Shown here: in pieces, positions 34,282-46,989 of the stretch
Layout of the letters: every line of letters starts with the position of its first letter
Position numbering within the stretch: the stretch's first letter is position 1
Source of the DNA: Lonicera japonica
Lineage: Eukaryota; Streptophyta; Magnoliopsida; Dipsacales; Caprifoliaceae
DNA length: 64,000 nt
Direction of reading: 5' to 3'
Assembly (NCBI GenBank): GCA_021464415.1
Contig: CM038469.1
Span: forward strand, 20,913,901 to 20,977,900
Translations under genes and position numbers: made by a program
The notes under the pieces: model-generated
Seen by the model: the letters and a program-made list of their open reading frames with translations, nothing else
Told to the model about the DNA's origin: nothing
The model's database searches: none

Positions 34282-36882
34282 TGTGACGCCCCGAAATCCC
34301 GTTTAGAGGATTTCACCTCCGGGACCCGGTTAGCCACGGAGTCGTACGCGACGACGGGTGATCAGGTGTAAAACTTAGAATTTATATAGTTGAGATATCG
34401 ATTAAAACCATACATTTTGGAAAATTTTGGCATGTGGAGTTTGTACTTTCAATAAAACCATTTCCTGTCAAACCAACACAAGTTTAGCTAAAATAATATC
34501 TCCACATCTATCAATTCCTTATCATATAAAAATTCACCTCGGGTACACAGCAATGCCTCTATTGAGGTCTCAATCTCATAATAACTTGACATCAATATAA
34601 ATACATAACAATACAATATACATATCCAGTTTATTAACTAAAGAATTAGTACACAAGTCGTTTCCCAACGACATAGGTGACCAAAGTCCATCAGAGCTAT
34701 CTAGACTTGCACTCGTACCATTCCCACGAACACCTGCAACACTGGTTTGGAAAATGGGAGTGAGTCAAACGGGCTCAGTGGGAACTATAAGGGTTGTATA
34801 AGAAAATAAGTTGGGAATCATGCATGCCATGCTATGTATTATAATGAAAGTAATTTATATGCTGCTTCTCTATAATAAACCATATCTGGGTAGAAATGTG
34901 TGTATACGAATGTAAACACATATATGTATATAATACAATTAAGAAGCAGCCAATGCACAGAAAACCTTTCGTCAAATATATGTATGATGTCCCCAACCCA
35001 AAGTACGAGAAAAGCAATGTAAGTATACATATACGTCATCGTACAGTATATGCCACAACACCGCGACTAGATCTATCACATATATCAACTCACGTCTAGG
35101 ATTTTCATATATCTACTGTACAGAGATAGCCGGCACTCGGTTTCTTCTGCCCAAGGCAGGGACCACCTACCAGGTCCACCTAGACACTACCTCATGCAGC
35201 CACACAGGCATACGCTACCTCACGCCGCCATAAAGGCGCACGCTACAATAATACTCACGTAGCCACCAAGGCTATACGCTACCGGTAATCACCATCTATC
35301 TAGTACGAACGGTGTGGCCATCCGATGTAAAATCACAATAATCATAAATACATCAAATCAATGAAATCACAAGAATATAGAATCCAACATGTACAGTTAT
35401 GCAAATACATATATTCCATGTATATTCGTATAACTCGTATATATGTATATCCATCCATGTTATGGGTACTTACACACTTTGTAAAACGCGTAGTGGTATT
35501 GTTGTTAAGGTTGTACAAGATCTGCCAAGTCCGTTAATTAATAAAGGAAACCAGAAAAATCCTTAGTTTGGGAGGTTTCACATATTTTCACCAATTTGGC
35601 CCCAAGCCAAGTCTAACACAATAAAACAGTGGATACGAGTTCCCAATTAGCCTCCCAATATGATTTAAAGACTTGGTTTATTCAAAACATATATATATAT
35701 ATATATTTGACCAGCATACTTACGGACTGGCTAGGTAAGTAGGAAATCCCATAATTATAGTTCATAACTTAAAACATAGTAACAATACCACCAATATGTG
35801 TAACTTTATACAAAATATACTTTTAAAATCAAGTATCTCGTTGTATGTAAGCGTATCATAGCATATAGTTCATAGCCATATCCGTATATAGGGGTTTTAT
35901 GCCAAACTTTAGGAAATTAAGATAGAAATGGCGATTTCTAGTATAATCCACCATATATAATCATATCAAGTCCAAATCAACCAAAGAAATAAGAGAAATC
36001 AACCTAAACCCCATGAATGTGCAATTTAGGTAGAAAAACCCTAGGTTTAGTTTGATTTGAGGTGAATAAGATGTAATCGTAAGAAATCTTGTTAAAATAT
36101 TATTGTTCCCACCTTAGGAGGGTCAATCCCTCGAAGTATTGCGGAAGAATCGAGCCGAAACCGCGTAGATGCGAAAATCCCCAATTTGAGCTCAAAAACC
36201 CTAGCTATGGTGGATGGAGGTGAAGGAGGAGATGAAGATGATGATGGAGATGGAGATGATGATGATGTTGATGATTTGGTGGGGGATAATAAGCCTAGAG
36301 TATTCTCACAATATCCCCAAGGATAGCCCCTCAATCTCTCTCTAAAAGCTCTCCAATGGCTTGGTGAAATGAGGAAGAAAGGAGAAGAAGAAATTTATAA
36401 AAAACCTATCCAGCACGATGGAGTCGACTCCCTACTGTTCATGGAGTCGACTCCCTAGGCCTGGAGGTGCCCCTTTCAGCTTTTGGTCAATAGCTCGACT
36501 TTGCATGCACTTTTGGGCCTCAAGGAGTTGAAATTGGGTCTCGGCCAAAACACGAAAGTTGTAGAGGGAATTGAAATGAAGACGTGGACGAAAACGGGGA
36601 CTCATTTGGAGTTCGGATGAGGAAGTTATGGTCATCCAAAGTTGGGTAAAAATAACTTATCGCGTAGGATCGAAACTTGTGATTTTCGACCCGATTTTCG
36701 TCCGAGCCACCCGAAACAACTTATAGTCATTATAACACACTTAAATATATTAATATGACTTGTTGGAGGTTTCCAAACCATTCCAACCTTTCCAGAACCC
36801 AATTTGGCTGCCCGGAGCCAAATTCAGTCTCATACGCGATATGGGTCGCGATTCGCAAGTGATAAGGAAACCGGGTGTTATA
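34282..36882 (-). repeat. Solo LTR B (gypsy-type)
   Basis: Begins TGTGACGCCC and ends GGGTGTTATA, inverted termini of the TGTNACRCCC type, with a perfect 5-bp target duplication GAAAG (34277-34281 and 36883-36887). In sense (minus) it shows a GCCATAACTTCC-like phrase, two palindromes, a TATAAAT box, GGAGAGCTTTTAGAGAG and donor-like AAG/GTGGGA at 36113. It is oriented opposite to solo LTR A. At 2601 bp with no internal domain it is a product of LTR-LTR recombination. Confidence 0.88.
36394..36454 (-). promoter_or_regulatory. Two perfect palindromes and TATA box of solo LTR B
   Basis: GGAGTCGACTCC occurs at 36420-36431 and 36443-36454, GTCGAC cores 23 bases apart. In sense the TATAAAT box (36394-36400) follows within 20 bases. 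An ACTGTTC phrase lies between the palindromes. The spacing is close to two helical turns. Confidence 0.65.
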
Positions 36883-36887
36883 GAAAG

Positions 36888-38119
36888 GGATGTCTGATTA
36901 GAGGATGAAAACCGTAGATGCCATATTAAAAATATCTAGTCTCCATGAGAGATGAAAATTACCATCACAAGTGATAAAATGCTTGCACAAAAATGCATCA
37001 CGAAATAATGAATGAAATTAAGGGACAGAATATTTAGTTGAATAATAATGGCTTAGATGCTTTCTAAGTCTTTATTATTGTATGGATGCACATTTTTTTT
37101 TCAAAACTCATGCTATCTAAATCGCGCATAGTTAGGTCCACAATATTGCACCTTGCACAAAGGGATATAATCTTGTACTCTGTGATGATTGGTGAAATTG
37201 TGCAAAATAAAGAACAAGCAGTAGTACAAATATCAAAATTGATACATATTTAATCATCACTTGCCTAGAAGTAGAATTCTTGAATTAACAAATGATCACA
37301 TTGCATTTAATGGACTAGTGAGTTCTATTGGAAAAAAAAATATGTCCAAGTTTGAGATTCTTGTGACTTGGACTCAATGTACTGGAATTCCTCAAAATGC
37401 TTCATTATGGTATGCCAATAGCTAAAGATTTTGGCTCTTGAATTCTAGCACTGCGTACTTGTAATATCCTAGTTGCTTCATACCGGTAAGCACACTATCA
37501 AAGATTTTGAAAGTTTAAATATCATTCCCGCGTATCAGTATTCACTTAAAGTTTTCGGTATGCACCTAAATCTAAAGGCGGGATACAAAACCCTTCCAGT
37601 GTCATTTTTGATCCATTTTCCCCATCCAATAGCACACCTTATTCTCCTCCTTCCCATATCCACCATTGTTACGTCCAACTAAGCTCAAACATACTCATTT
37701 CACAAAATTTCAAGCCTATCTATGCACATATTTTGCTGATTTCTCAAGAATTTCATCACATTTGCTCAGGTTTCAAAGCTAGTGCTTAATTTTGGGATTT
37801 TTTTTCGAATTCATTCTTTTTGAGCTAAAATTGGTAAGTGTTTCACTACCTATACTTATTCATTAAGCTCGTAAATGTGTCATTGATCTTATTGAAGCCA
37901 TACTACTACTACTACTACTACTACTACTCAATATACATGGTTTAGATTTGGTTTGATACACAGCTTCCTATTAATTTGTTCTGATTGGATGTTGTGAGAA
38001 CTATGAGAAGAGTCATTTGAATACATTGGATTATGTTTGAATTGTAAGATTTTTGAATATAGCGAGTGGACTAGTTGGTCATTTCTGGATTGGTTGTTGA
38101 GCCGTGTGGGACATGAATT
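36888..38119. other. Old element interior with (TAC)n, no gene seen
   Basis: Non-coding. A trinucleotide tract of nine TAC units occupies about 37901-37928. A conserved-looking CT-rich stretch near 37600-37680 could be part of a leader or LTR. No primer binding site was recognised. This links solo LTR B to the extra ORF remnant. Confidence 0.4.
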
Positions 38120-39182
38120 TTGATATGCTTGATTGATTTGGTTACGGTTCGTATTATGAAATCGTCATTGGCGAGACCTATGGATGCTAACCCGCCACTG
38201 AATCCTCTTCCTTCCTTTCATCCAGTTAAGAAACCAAGACTTAAGAGATGTGAGAAAGGAAAAGATAAATATGGTACCCCGAAAAGGAAGCGAGTTGATT
38301 CAAAGAAAAAGGATACGAGTGCTTCTAGCCCCGGAGCTCCGATTAATCTAGTTGACACATACAATGGTTCGATATCCGATATTGAATCATATATTGCTAC
38401 TACACCTCCAATTCAAATATGCAAGTTCAAGGACGAGACCAAAGCGAAACAGTACATGCTTACTACTTATAGGTTAAAGGTACACATAGAAAAAGAATTC
38501 ACCCTTTGTACCTTTATAACCCGGCTTGATTTACGCCCTACCTTGATGTCTATGAGGTTATATGATTGGTTTGTCCTAAGACACTAGACCAAACTTCAGA
38601 CAAGCCATCACTATGTGCCTGATCTTGTTTAGGAATTCTACTTCCAAGGGTTGTGCTTAAAGGCTAGTGATGATGCCTGAACCAAGATCATCTCTAGCAT
38701 TTGGGGTGTAGACGTGGTGATTTCCCCTGATTCAATTAAAGAGATGTATGAGCTAACATATTTTGAGAGCTTATATCTACCCTATCTAATCAAGATAAAG
38801 GAAAGTCTAGATGTAGTGACCAGATAATTAGTGGGACCATGATTTACAGGGGGCGCATCTACCATCACTGCATTCATTTTGAGGCCTCACATTATGTGGT
38901 TACAAGGTATGATCCGTTTTTTGTATATAGAGTAGGAGACAAGAGACCCATTGACCTTACTCTTGTACTATTTGAGAAGATAGTTCAGTGCTTATAACGT
39001 TTCAAATCGGGTCAGGGTTAAAGCCTAAGATTGGCATTAGGCTCATTGATATACAAGATATTAGAGGATCAGGGTGTTCTTATGTTACTTGATGAGCGAG
39101 TTGTTTGTTGTAGGGATGGTGCCTACAATTTATCTAGCTTCCACAAGTCGATGGCTAACGTGATCATCTATCAGAGAGCTGA
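38120..39182 (+). pseudogene. Extra ORF remnant (plant transposon protein-like), 5' part
   Basis: A lysine-rich N-terminus is followed by an AKQYMLTTYRLKVHIEKEF block. After the stop near 38586 and frame changes comes an IWGVDVVISPDSIKEMYEL block, then HHCIHFEASHYVV and LDERVVCCRDGAYNLSSF. The order fits the same domain class as the extra ORF at 23111-24238. It is interrupted by solo LTR C at 39183 and continues at 42924. It probably belonged to the old copia-type element whose gag is at 19745 and 33355, which would then have lost pol. Confidence 0.55.
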
Positions 39183-41227
39183 TGTGACGCCCTAAATCCC
39201 GTTTTGAGATTTTTACCTCCGAGACCTAGTTAATCATGGAAGTCGTGCGCAATGGCAGGTTTAAAATATAAAAATCATAACTTCTAAAAACTATTCTTGA
39301 ATAAAACACGAACCGAATAAAATTTCATTTTATAAAATTTTGGCATGTGGAGTTTGTTTAAATAACAACCCAACCTGTAAAATTTAAATTAAAACCAAGT
39401 TCATACAAATGCAATCACATTCAACCATATTTCAAATCCCACTCCAGATATATGAAAACCACTTATACAAGTTTACTTAAAACATTTGTTTACAATAAAT
39501 ACAATACAATGAAATCAAAAACCAAAAGTGATAATAAAACATAGTCCTCTTCTTAAAGGACTACCACGGTCCGTGGACATCAGAAGCTTTTACAAACGTA
39601 CACCATGCGCCACCTGAGATGCTAAGCCTACAAAACTATTTAGAAAAGGAAATGAGCTAAATTCGGGCTCGGAGGGAACTATATAGTTTTGTATTGAAAA
39701 TACATATTGCAAACACAAGCGCATGCATCTTTATATAAAAAGTAGATACTTTACTTTAATAAAATAGTTTAAAAATCATGCAATGCAATGCAATCCACCT
39801 ACAAGTGCATGTCGAACCCTACTAGGATTTTTATCCTAGTTACCAGAAGCTAACTACTCGACTAACCGACCTCACTTTCAGGTATTCATAAAAGAAACCC
39901 CTCACGTTTTGCCATAACTCACGAGGACTATTAGTCTAATGCCGTCACTACAATCACTAGCTTCCTAAAGTTCGTCATGATAAGTGGATCTATTCTAAGG
40001 CGCGTATCGACACCATTCCCATCTATTTCGCAATATTATCGAAAGTCATAAACATAGGCCGAGTATTCATTGTTTCCTCTTTAATTAGAATGCATTATGG
40101 ACTCCTTACTTAGCCGACTAGAAGGCTTCATTGCAAGCTTATCCATCTAAAGCGTCATGCTTCGATATTCTCCTATCTAGCTATTACATTAGCTATAATT
40201 GCCACTTCAATTATTAGTATCTTAGGTTCATTATGATCCGGGAAACAAACCTCTTGAACCGCACATTTTCTCAAGCCCATATACTATCTCTTTCAGGCCA
40301 AGAGCTAATAATACTTTCCACTTTGTACCTTAGTGTATTATGAATGGCCAAACGCCTTCCTATCTATTTTATGGTTCTCTTGGTAAGTGTCCGCATTCGT
40401 GCAACGTTATACACATTACATCCGAGGCATTTAGATATAAAACAGTATGGATATGATACAACAACATTCAACCATAACACATCGTCCGTATCATATCTCT
40501 TGCATAATGCCTCAGTTTCACCCAGTGGTAGCCTAGGCCTAGAATAACAGATCTAGAAGGGTCCAAAGCCCCGATCCATGTCTCCTCTAAAAGGGAAGTG
40601 GCTCAGGAACTTGATTCTCCAAGTAAGTCATTTGGAGATAACCCACGCAGGACACTTTCCTAGGGATGACACTTCGAATAATTAATGAGGGAAACACCTC
40701 ATGCAAGCCAACTCGACACTCGGAAAGAACTACACCAAGAAACACCCTAGTAGGGACCTACTCCGCTATTAGGGAAACTCTATAGCCCGGGGACACATAG
40801 TCAGCATGAAAGTAAGATGCACGGAGTGGGATTTCCTTTGTGGACATTCAACCACGGGTGGAGTCACCCCCTTATTTTACCATTCACGGTTTAGGAAATT
40901 TCACCCAGGGGCGGAAATTAGGCGGCCCATCTTCAAGCCACGGAGCAACCCGTGTGCTCAGTCTATCAATCCAACCTATATGTGTGATCGCATAACCAAA
41001 AGTATATCATTCATTTCTCAACAACATGTGTATCATCAATCACATCATCATCCATCACACATATAGCAAACTGCATATAGATACAATATACAATCGCCCA
41101 TTATTCATTTATCGACATTATAATCATCGTTCATCATCATTATAAGCATCGTCGTCACGCTTATACTCCACGTATTTATCATCTAATTGTTATCCAAGCA
41201 TTGCAGCCAACTGGTTCATTATTTATG

Positions 41228-41266
<39 letters not shown>

Positions 41267-42918
41267 ATATGTACCATGTATATAAAACTAAGGCCGTTGG
41301 TGTTTTATGATAGTTCTCTAGTTGTTTTATCAAACCATGTGTCAGTTCCTTTGATTCTCACATAACCGATAGGTTCAAGGTATGCTTAGCTTCGTATACT
41401 TAGAGCCACAACAACCTACAACCCACCAACCTGAGGTAATAACATTTATAGGGTGTACCAGGCTTGTATTGTCATTATTAGTGCTTATTATGCTCCACAC
41501 AAAGTGCTAGACCCAAACGTTATAGTGTATCGCTCCGCCCTAGTAGGTTCATAGTGTAAATACCATTAATAGTTCTCTATAATCATATCTAATAGTGTTT
41601 TTATATAAACCTATCATTAATAAGCCATAGCCAACCATTCTATATGCACAAAATCCAAAACCCCCAATTTTTAGGTTTAACATAAAGCTACAAGATGGGT
41701 CTTTTATGAATCTTTAGGTATATAAGTTAAAACACGGATTTAATGTTTAAATCATGTAATCAAAGTGAGAACCCATCAATATCCATCATTAATCGAAAGT
41801 CTATCTGACCTAAACCCCATGAGAAGCAAACAACCTAGGGTTTAGATGAAAATCCCCAATTTCTTTTGAAAACTTTAATGCAATAATTAGAATTTTGTAA
41901 AACAAGTTTGATAATAGTGTTCCCACCTTAGAAAGACTGAATCCACGAGTTTATGATGCGTAGAAGTCGAATCGCAAAATCCTAGCTCAAACTCAAGCTC
42001 CCATGGTGGATGGTAGAGGTTAAAGATGATTAATAGTGGCATGGGTAAAGGTTTGGATGATTTAGAGCTTTGATCTTGGATGGAGGATGAAGGATGTGTA
42101 AAAATATCTTTAAGAACCCTCACAAATGAGCTCTCATCCCTCTCTAGTGTTCTCTATAAGTTTATTTCAGAAATGGTATGAAAATGGACAAAACGAGCTA
42201 AAATCGGCGCCCAGCTGAAACTGGCAGACCGGCATGCCGAAAATGGGAGACCGGTCCGCAATCTCCATTTCCCCAAATTTTTAAAATCCAAATCGGTTTG
42301 CTGAATTCCTAATACCGGTCAACGGGTTAACTTGGCCCTGATGCACTGTTCTTGATTAGGCCATAACTTTTCGATCGGGACTCCGATTGAGGTGATCTTT
42401 ATGTCCACGGAAAAGTAAGTCAAATATCTACAACTTCCTAAGAGAAACTTTCCTCAAATTATGGATGCATAATTCCCAAAAATCCTCTGAAGACAGTTCT
42501 CTACCACTAAGCTATCAAATGAATAGCTATCATTAACCGGCCTAATTTGCATGATGTTTTGACAAACAATGAGTATGAATTGTCTATCGGTCAAAATACA
42601 AAAGTTGTAGAATGATATGAAACCTAGACATAAGCGCAAACGGCGATTAAATCGGATAAGAGACGGAGAAATTACAGAGCTCCAAAGTTGCTAAAATTAA
42701 AGAATCGCGTAATACCGAAATGCACGATTTACGAGCCAAAATTGATTAGGACTACCCGAATCAGAAAGCGATCACTCACATGAGTGTAAGCATACTAATA
42801 TAACTAGTACGAAGCGCTAGAACACTATGAGGCTCTATAACCCAAGATTTCACCACTCACAGTGAAATAAGCGGACGAATGAAGGTGATTGCGATGGAAG
42901 GAAAGAATGGGTATTACA
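39183..42918 (-). repeat. Solo LTR C (gypsy-type)
   Basis: Starts TGTGACGCCC and ends GGGTATTACA, with a perfect target duplication GCTGA (39178-39182 and 42919-42923). Its sense is minus: dyad motifs at 42228-42319, an AGAGAACACTAGAGAGGG leader, donor-like AAG/GTGGGA at 41927, and the GAGCCCGAATT region near 39665. At 3736 bp it is the longest of the four. An (AT)n tract lies at about 41229-41263. It was inserted into the extra ORF of an older element. Confidence 0.88.
42228..42319 (-). promoter_or_regulatory. ACCGGT-type dyad array of solo LTR C (22/42/22)
   Basis: Six-base motifs start at 42228 (ACCGGC), 42250 (ACCGGT), 42292 (ATCGGT) and 42314 (ACCGGT), spaced 22, 42 and 22. A CGGCATGCCG palindrome overlaps the first and GACCGGTC surrounds the second. 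The geometry equals the first four motifs of solo LTR D, although the sequence around them differs. Confidence 0.65.
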
Positions 42919-42923
42919 GCTGA

Positions 42924-43418
42924 TAGAGACAAGAATGTGATGACTGCTCCCATGAGAGCTACTGGGAGAGCCACTCTTGCTAAAGAGTCTACGGTGTCTA
43001 TTCTTACACAACTAAATAGACTTGAGATGAGTGAGGAAAGGACCAGACACATAGTCAAGAGACTTTGGTATTTGGTCCAGGTGGTCGTAGGGTGAAAGAT
43101 ATTGTTGGTATTCCTCACAATGATAGGTTCCCATCCTTACCAGAGGCACCGTCATCATTCTATGAGTCAGATTCTAAGAGTGGAAATGATGGCTTGGCTC
43201 ATGAGGATAAGGATGTGGAGTATGTAGTACCTCAGGAAAGACGCCTAGGTGAAGGTAGCTCTGTACCTCCAACTGGGCCAGTGGCTGTGTCTACAGATGA
43301 GAGAATGTTGATGAGTAACTTAGCTAGGGCACTAGAGCATAATTCACATTTGTCTAGATGTCTAGTTAAAGCTATTAAATATTTATGGACGTCTATTCTA
43401 ATGGATTTCATAGTTTGA
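42924..43418 (+). pseudogene. Extra ORF remnant, 3' part
   Basis: The frame continues from the GCTGA junction with a STVSILTQLNRLEMSEER coiled-coil-like block, comparable to the ILQAIQNL tail of the younger element's extra ORF. It then shifts frame near 43065 into an acidic, proline-containing tail (43065-43418). Function unknown. Confidence 0.5.
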
Positions 43419-43614
43419 GTACGTATTTATTTAATGCTTATTTATTGTACTCAAAACTATGTATTTGGATATATATATATATATTCGAACCTTCTTTTTG
43501 ATATATGTGTCCATAATTAACTGCTCACCCACATACTTGATTAACTTATCTTTATATTCTTTCTTTTTAATGGTGTTTAAAAAGTTTGAATCATTAGTGA
43601 CAAGAATTTACTGA

Positions 43615-43880
43615 GTATAGTGTGTTGAAGCTTAAATTTGTATGGCTATACTCTGTAAATTATCATTCATGTTTTGGCATGCGTACCGGTGTTGAAGCTT
43701 AATTAAATGTGTATACATGTAGCTACCTAACAAACAAACTCCTCAAGAATCATAAACAAGCGTATTGGTGCTAAAGCTTAAATATGTATACCAGTACACA
43801 AACTGCCAAAGAAACTTCTTAGGTATTCAAGCTAGCAAACTGGTGTTGAAGCTTAAATGTGTATTCGAGCTTGCCGAATA
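43615..43880 (+). repeat. Imperfect tandem repeat, unit 67-79 bp
   Basis: The phrase TGTTGAAGCTTAA (or TGCTAAAGCTTAA) recurs at about 43623, 43690, 43769 and 43844, preceded in three units by GCRTAYYGG or GCAAACTGG. Four units in a non-coding zone between the extra ORF and the old element's polypurine tract. No known function. Confidence 0.65.
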
Positions 43881-44353
43881 GTGGAGCATTCATGTGGCAT
43901 GATAAAATCAACTGTCAAGCATTCCAAATCCCCTAATTAGAATAAATTTGTGTATCCCATGACAAAAAAGGATGAGAAATATTATGTTAAAGGGGAGAGA
44001 AACTAACAATAATGCAGGAGGAGAGCAATAAATGTATGTGTTGAGGGGGAGATTAAGTGTTCTTAAGTGATACTATTATTATTGATTTAATATTATTATT
44101 GATTTAATCTTTCTAAAACACATATGCTACTCAAGGTATTAAGCTTTGATGTTTTAGGATATACAGAAATGCCTTGAGGAAGTGAAACAGCCGGCAGTTA
44201 GATTCAAGTTAGGCATGTCTTGAGTCCGAGTTTGTATGTCAGGACCAATTCGAAAGTAGTGTCTGTAATAGCATATGAGTTTGTGTTGTTATAGAATTTC
44301 ACGTCATAGAGTCTATATTAGGCTGTAATGATTGTTTTGCCATCGGAATAGCC

Positions 44354-44688
44354 AAATGGAGAGATTGTAAAGTCCAAAGTTATAAGGACTCATTGTCGTG
44401 TTGGCTTTATTCCGATACAAAACAAGTCAAACAAGTTTTTCGATTATAATATTGCATGGAGTCATTGAAGATTGAGTATCCGCAATGTTCAAGAGGAAGA
44501 TAGCCACGCTTACTGGAAATATATCAAAATCAAATCAATGGGATCAAGGTAAGTCAGGTAAATGGCTAATTACATTCAAAATCCTAATGATGGTGTATTG
44601 TAAAATTGGAAACTAGATTCTGAACTAAACTTGTTTGAGATGGAGTTTTACGGCAGGGTGGTGTTTTGCCAAAGTTTGTAGTTGTTGG
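44354..44688 (+). repeat. Polypurine tract and LTR start of the old copia-type element
   Basis: AAATGGAGAGAT (44354-44365) is directly followed by TGTAAAGTCC, like a copia polypurine tract followed by the 3' LTR. This gives the old element an end on the plus strand, downstream of its gag and extra ORF remnants. The far end of the LTR is not defined. Confidence 0.5.
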
Positions 44689-44701
44689 AAAAAGATAATG
44701 G

Positions 44702-44977
44702 AGCTAAAGGCGATTGTGACCAGTTTGATGATGGCAGTGGATTTTGGATCCTCTAGTGTAGTAGTTGAGAGCGATTTTAAGGGTGCGATCAACCTTATAT
44801 ATATCTTCCTAGGGTGTTTGTTTGAATGAGTTTGGGTCGTCCTAAAGAAAAATAATAAACCTTATGTATTTACTTTTTGTTCTTCGAAGAGCTGGAACTC
44901 CTTATTTCCAGATTAGCCAGTGAATATTTCATTTTAATCTAGTCGCATTGTTTGGCAGCTTTCCCCCAAAAAAAAAA
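44702..44977 (+). mobile_element. 5'-truncated LINE with 13-bp target duplication
   Basis: It encodes only the end of an RNase H-like domain (ELKAIVTSL, VVVESDFKGAIN), a short 3' untranslated region ending CAGCTTTCCCCC, and a tail of ten A. The flanks AAAAAGATAATGG (44689-44701) and the identical 44973-44985 form the target duplication. Severe 5' truncation is typical of LINE insertion. Confidence 0.75.
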
Positions 44978-45263
44978 GATAATGGTATTTTGGTTTTCCT
45001 ATTTTGCTTTTATCATTATTAATTTAGAAAAAAAAATATTATTAGTGATTTGATTTAAACTCGCAAACTTTTAGTTAATATAAACAATTTTGAACCACCG
45101 CTCTAAGAATATTACTATAATTTATTATTTTCAATCTTTAATAAATGACAGCGCACATAAAAATAAAGATTTTGTTTTTCTTTAAGTTGGATTGTTGACC
45201 AAAATGATAGTAAAATAAATGGACAAAGGTGTTCCTAATTAAACAAACAATAATTTAATAAAT

Positions 45264-45498
45264 GCGGTGTTAATTACACATTTTTTTCAATAATATTTCA
45301 TCCCATTTAATCAGTGTAGTAGTACGGAATAAATGAGTACATACTTGGTGCATATGGGTCGAGTTATTGTTGAGTATAAAAAAATACACCAGCTCAATAG
45401 TATTGTGCTGAGTAAATGTACACATATTCAGTGATATTGCACCGAGCTAATATTATAATATATATTATAAAATATTTTGATTGGTGTAATTAGCGTCA
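45264..45498. mobile_element. MITE with GTGTTAATTACAC ends
   Basis: The left end GCGGTGTTAATTACAC is mirrored by the right end GTGTAATTAGCGTC. The interior shares ordered phrases with the NLR intron element (7088-7325), including TACATACTTG and the AGTAAATGTAC hairpin zone. Non-coding, about 235 bp. Confidence 0.6.
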
Positions 45499-46989
45499 TC
45501 TTTGGATATAGGTACAGATGTGGTGTTGCTATAATTGTATGGAAATCAAAAGTTGTGGTAGTGTTAATGTTATGAAAAAAATGAGAACAGTGACCGCTAT
45601 TGATAATTAATATGGCCTACTTAAAAGTTTTAATGCCAACTTTATTTTGTTTTTGTTGCTAATCATTCACCAAAAAGCAGTGAAATATGGATATGGTTGC
45701 TGAGTATGACTTGACGCAAGACACATAATAGAAATATTTAAAAAATATAAGACATGTGAGATATTAGTATTTATATATATATATTATGAATTTGATAATC
45801 TTTAAAAATTATAAATCTTGGTGCCAAAAAGATTGAGTCATCCCCACAATATTAAAGTCTTAGCAATATTCTTGAATGTGGGTTAAGAGTAATGGATATC
45901 GAAACAAGGTTTTTTTATAAGGTATGTTCTTATAGGGACACTTAAGCCTCTTCTTACGGTACAACATTATTTATGTGTGTGTATTTTGTTTGTTATTAGC
46001 TTAAAGCAAAGAGAGTTGGAGTTAGAGAATAGTTATTGAACTTTGTCTCTCTATACTCAATAATACAACATTTATAGCAAGAATAACCAAAGTTCACATG
46101 AAATAAATGAAAATTCCTTAGTCCTGTTTATAGGAGTAGGATTAGGGCTACAATGGGTTTAAAATGACTGAAAATGTCTTCCATGAGCTGTACTTTGGCA
46201 CTTGTAAAAATCGACTTGTCTTTTTCACTTTATAAGTGTCTTGGATATGTGTCTTCTTCTCTTATTGGCTGTGACAATCATCTCGGCACATCTACTTAGC
46301 TGGCAAGCTGTGGCAGGTGGTGGGAGGCGCGCCCATCTTGGCAAGAGTATTTTTTTAGCTTGACACTTATCCTCCAAGTGGCTTGCTCAGATAGGGAGGC
46401 ACGCTCATCTTAGTACAAAAGGACAGTTGCCCTCCTGTTATTTGATATGATGCTTATCTCTGCTTAGCCAATCACCCAAATTGGTTGTTGGTCTTTGTTA
46501 CTTGAGCTATGAATAAGAACATGGGTTTCCTCTTGGGAATGGATCGGCTAGACTGGGCTCATTATTGGGCCTTGTAATTTTGGTCACCCACAATTGGTAG
46601 CCGAACTCGTGTGCTTCGTCTAGTTGTCTATTGCTTCATAGTAATCTCCATTTGAGAAATTTATAAAGTGTTGAAGACAAATATTCTTGGAGAAGTTTCC
46701 AAACTCGTGGCTGCGGAGAACACATGTGGCGACTTGTTATTGGTCGGCATGCCACATTCAAATTGGGCGGGAATTACCTTTACCCATGCTCATTAAATGC
46801 ACAATTATAGCTGTTGGATTCCCGAGAAACCGCTATTTATGCAAAGAGGGAGAGAACGAGAGAAAGAGTGTGGGTTTACCCATTAACCTCCCAATATAAG
46901 CCCATCAGCTCCTCAATTATCATCTTCTTCACTCTTTGTAAAAATTCTACCAGAGCAAAAACTTCTCCAAATTTGTTCATCCTTCCATC
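45499..46989. other. Probable LTR or leader zone of a Tat-type element, no gene seen
   Basis: Non-coding and less AT-rich than its left flank. On the minus strand a CTATAAATGTTG box (about 46075) and CATGAACTC-like text look like LTR material. It lies where the 3' LTR of a minus-strand element with integrase at 50513-51110 would be expected. Termini were not found. Confidence 0.35.

Noticed and set aside
36092..36334. Serine/proline-rich ORF and a run of GAT repeats on the other strand
   Set aside because: This is a trinucleotide repeat within the leader of solo LTR B, not a gene.
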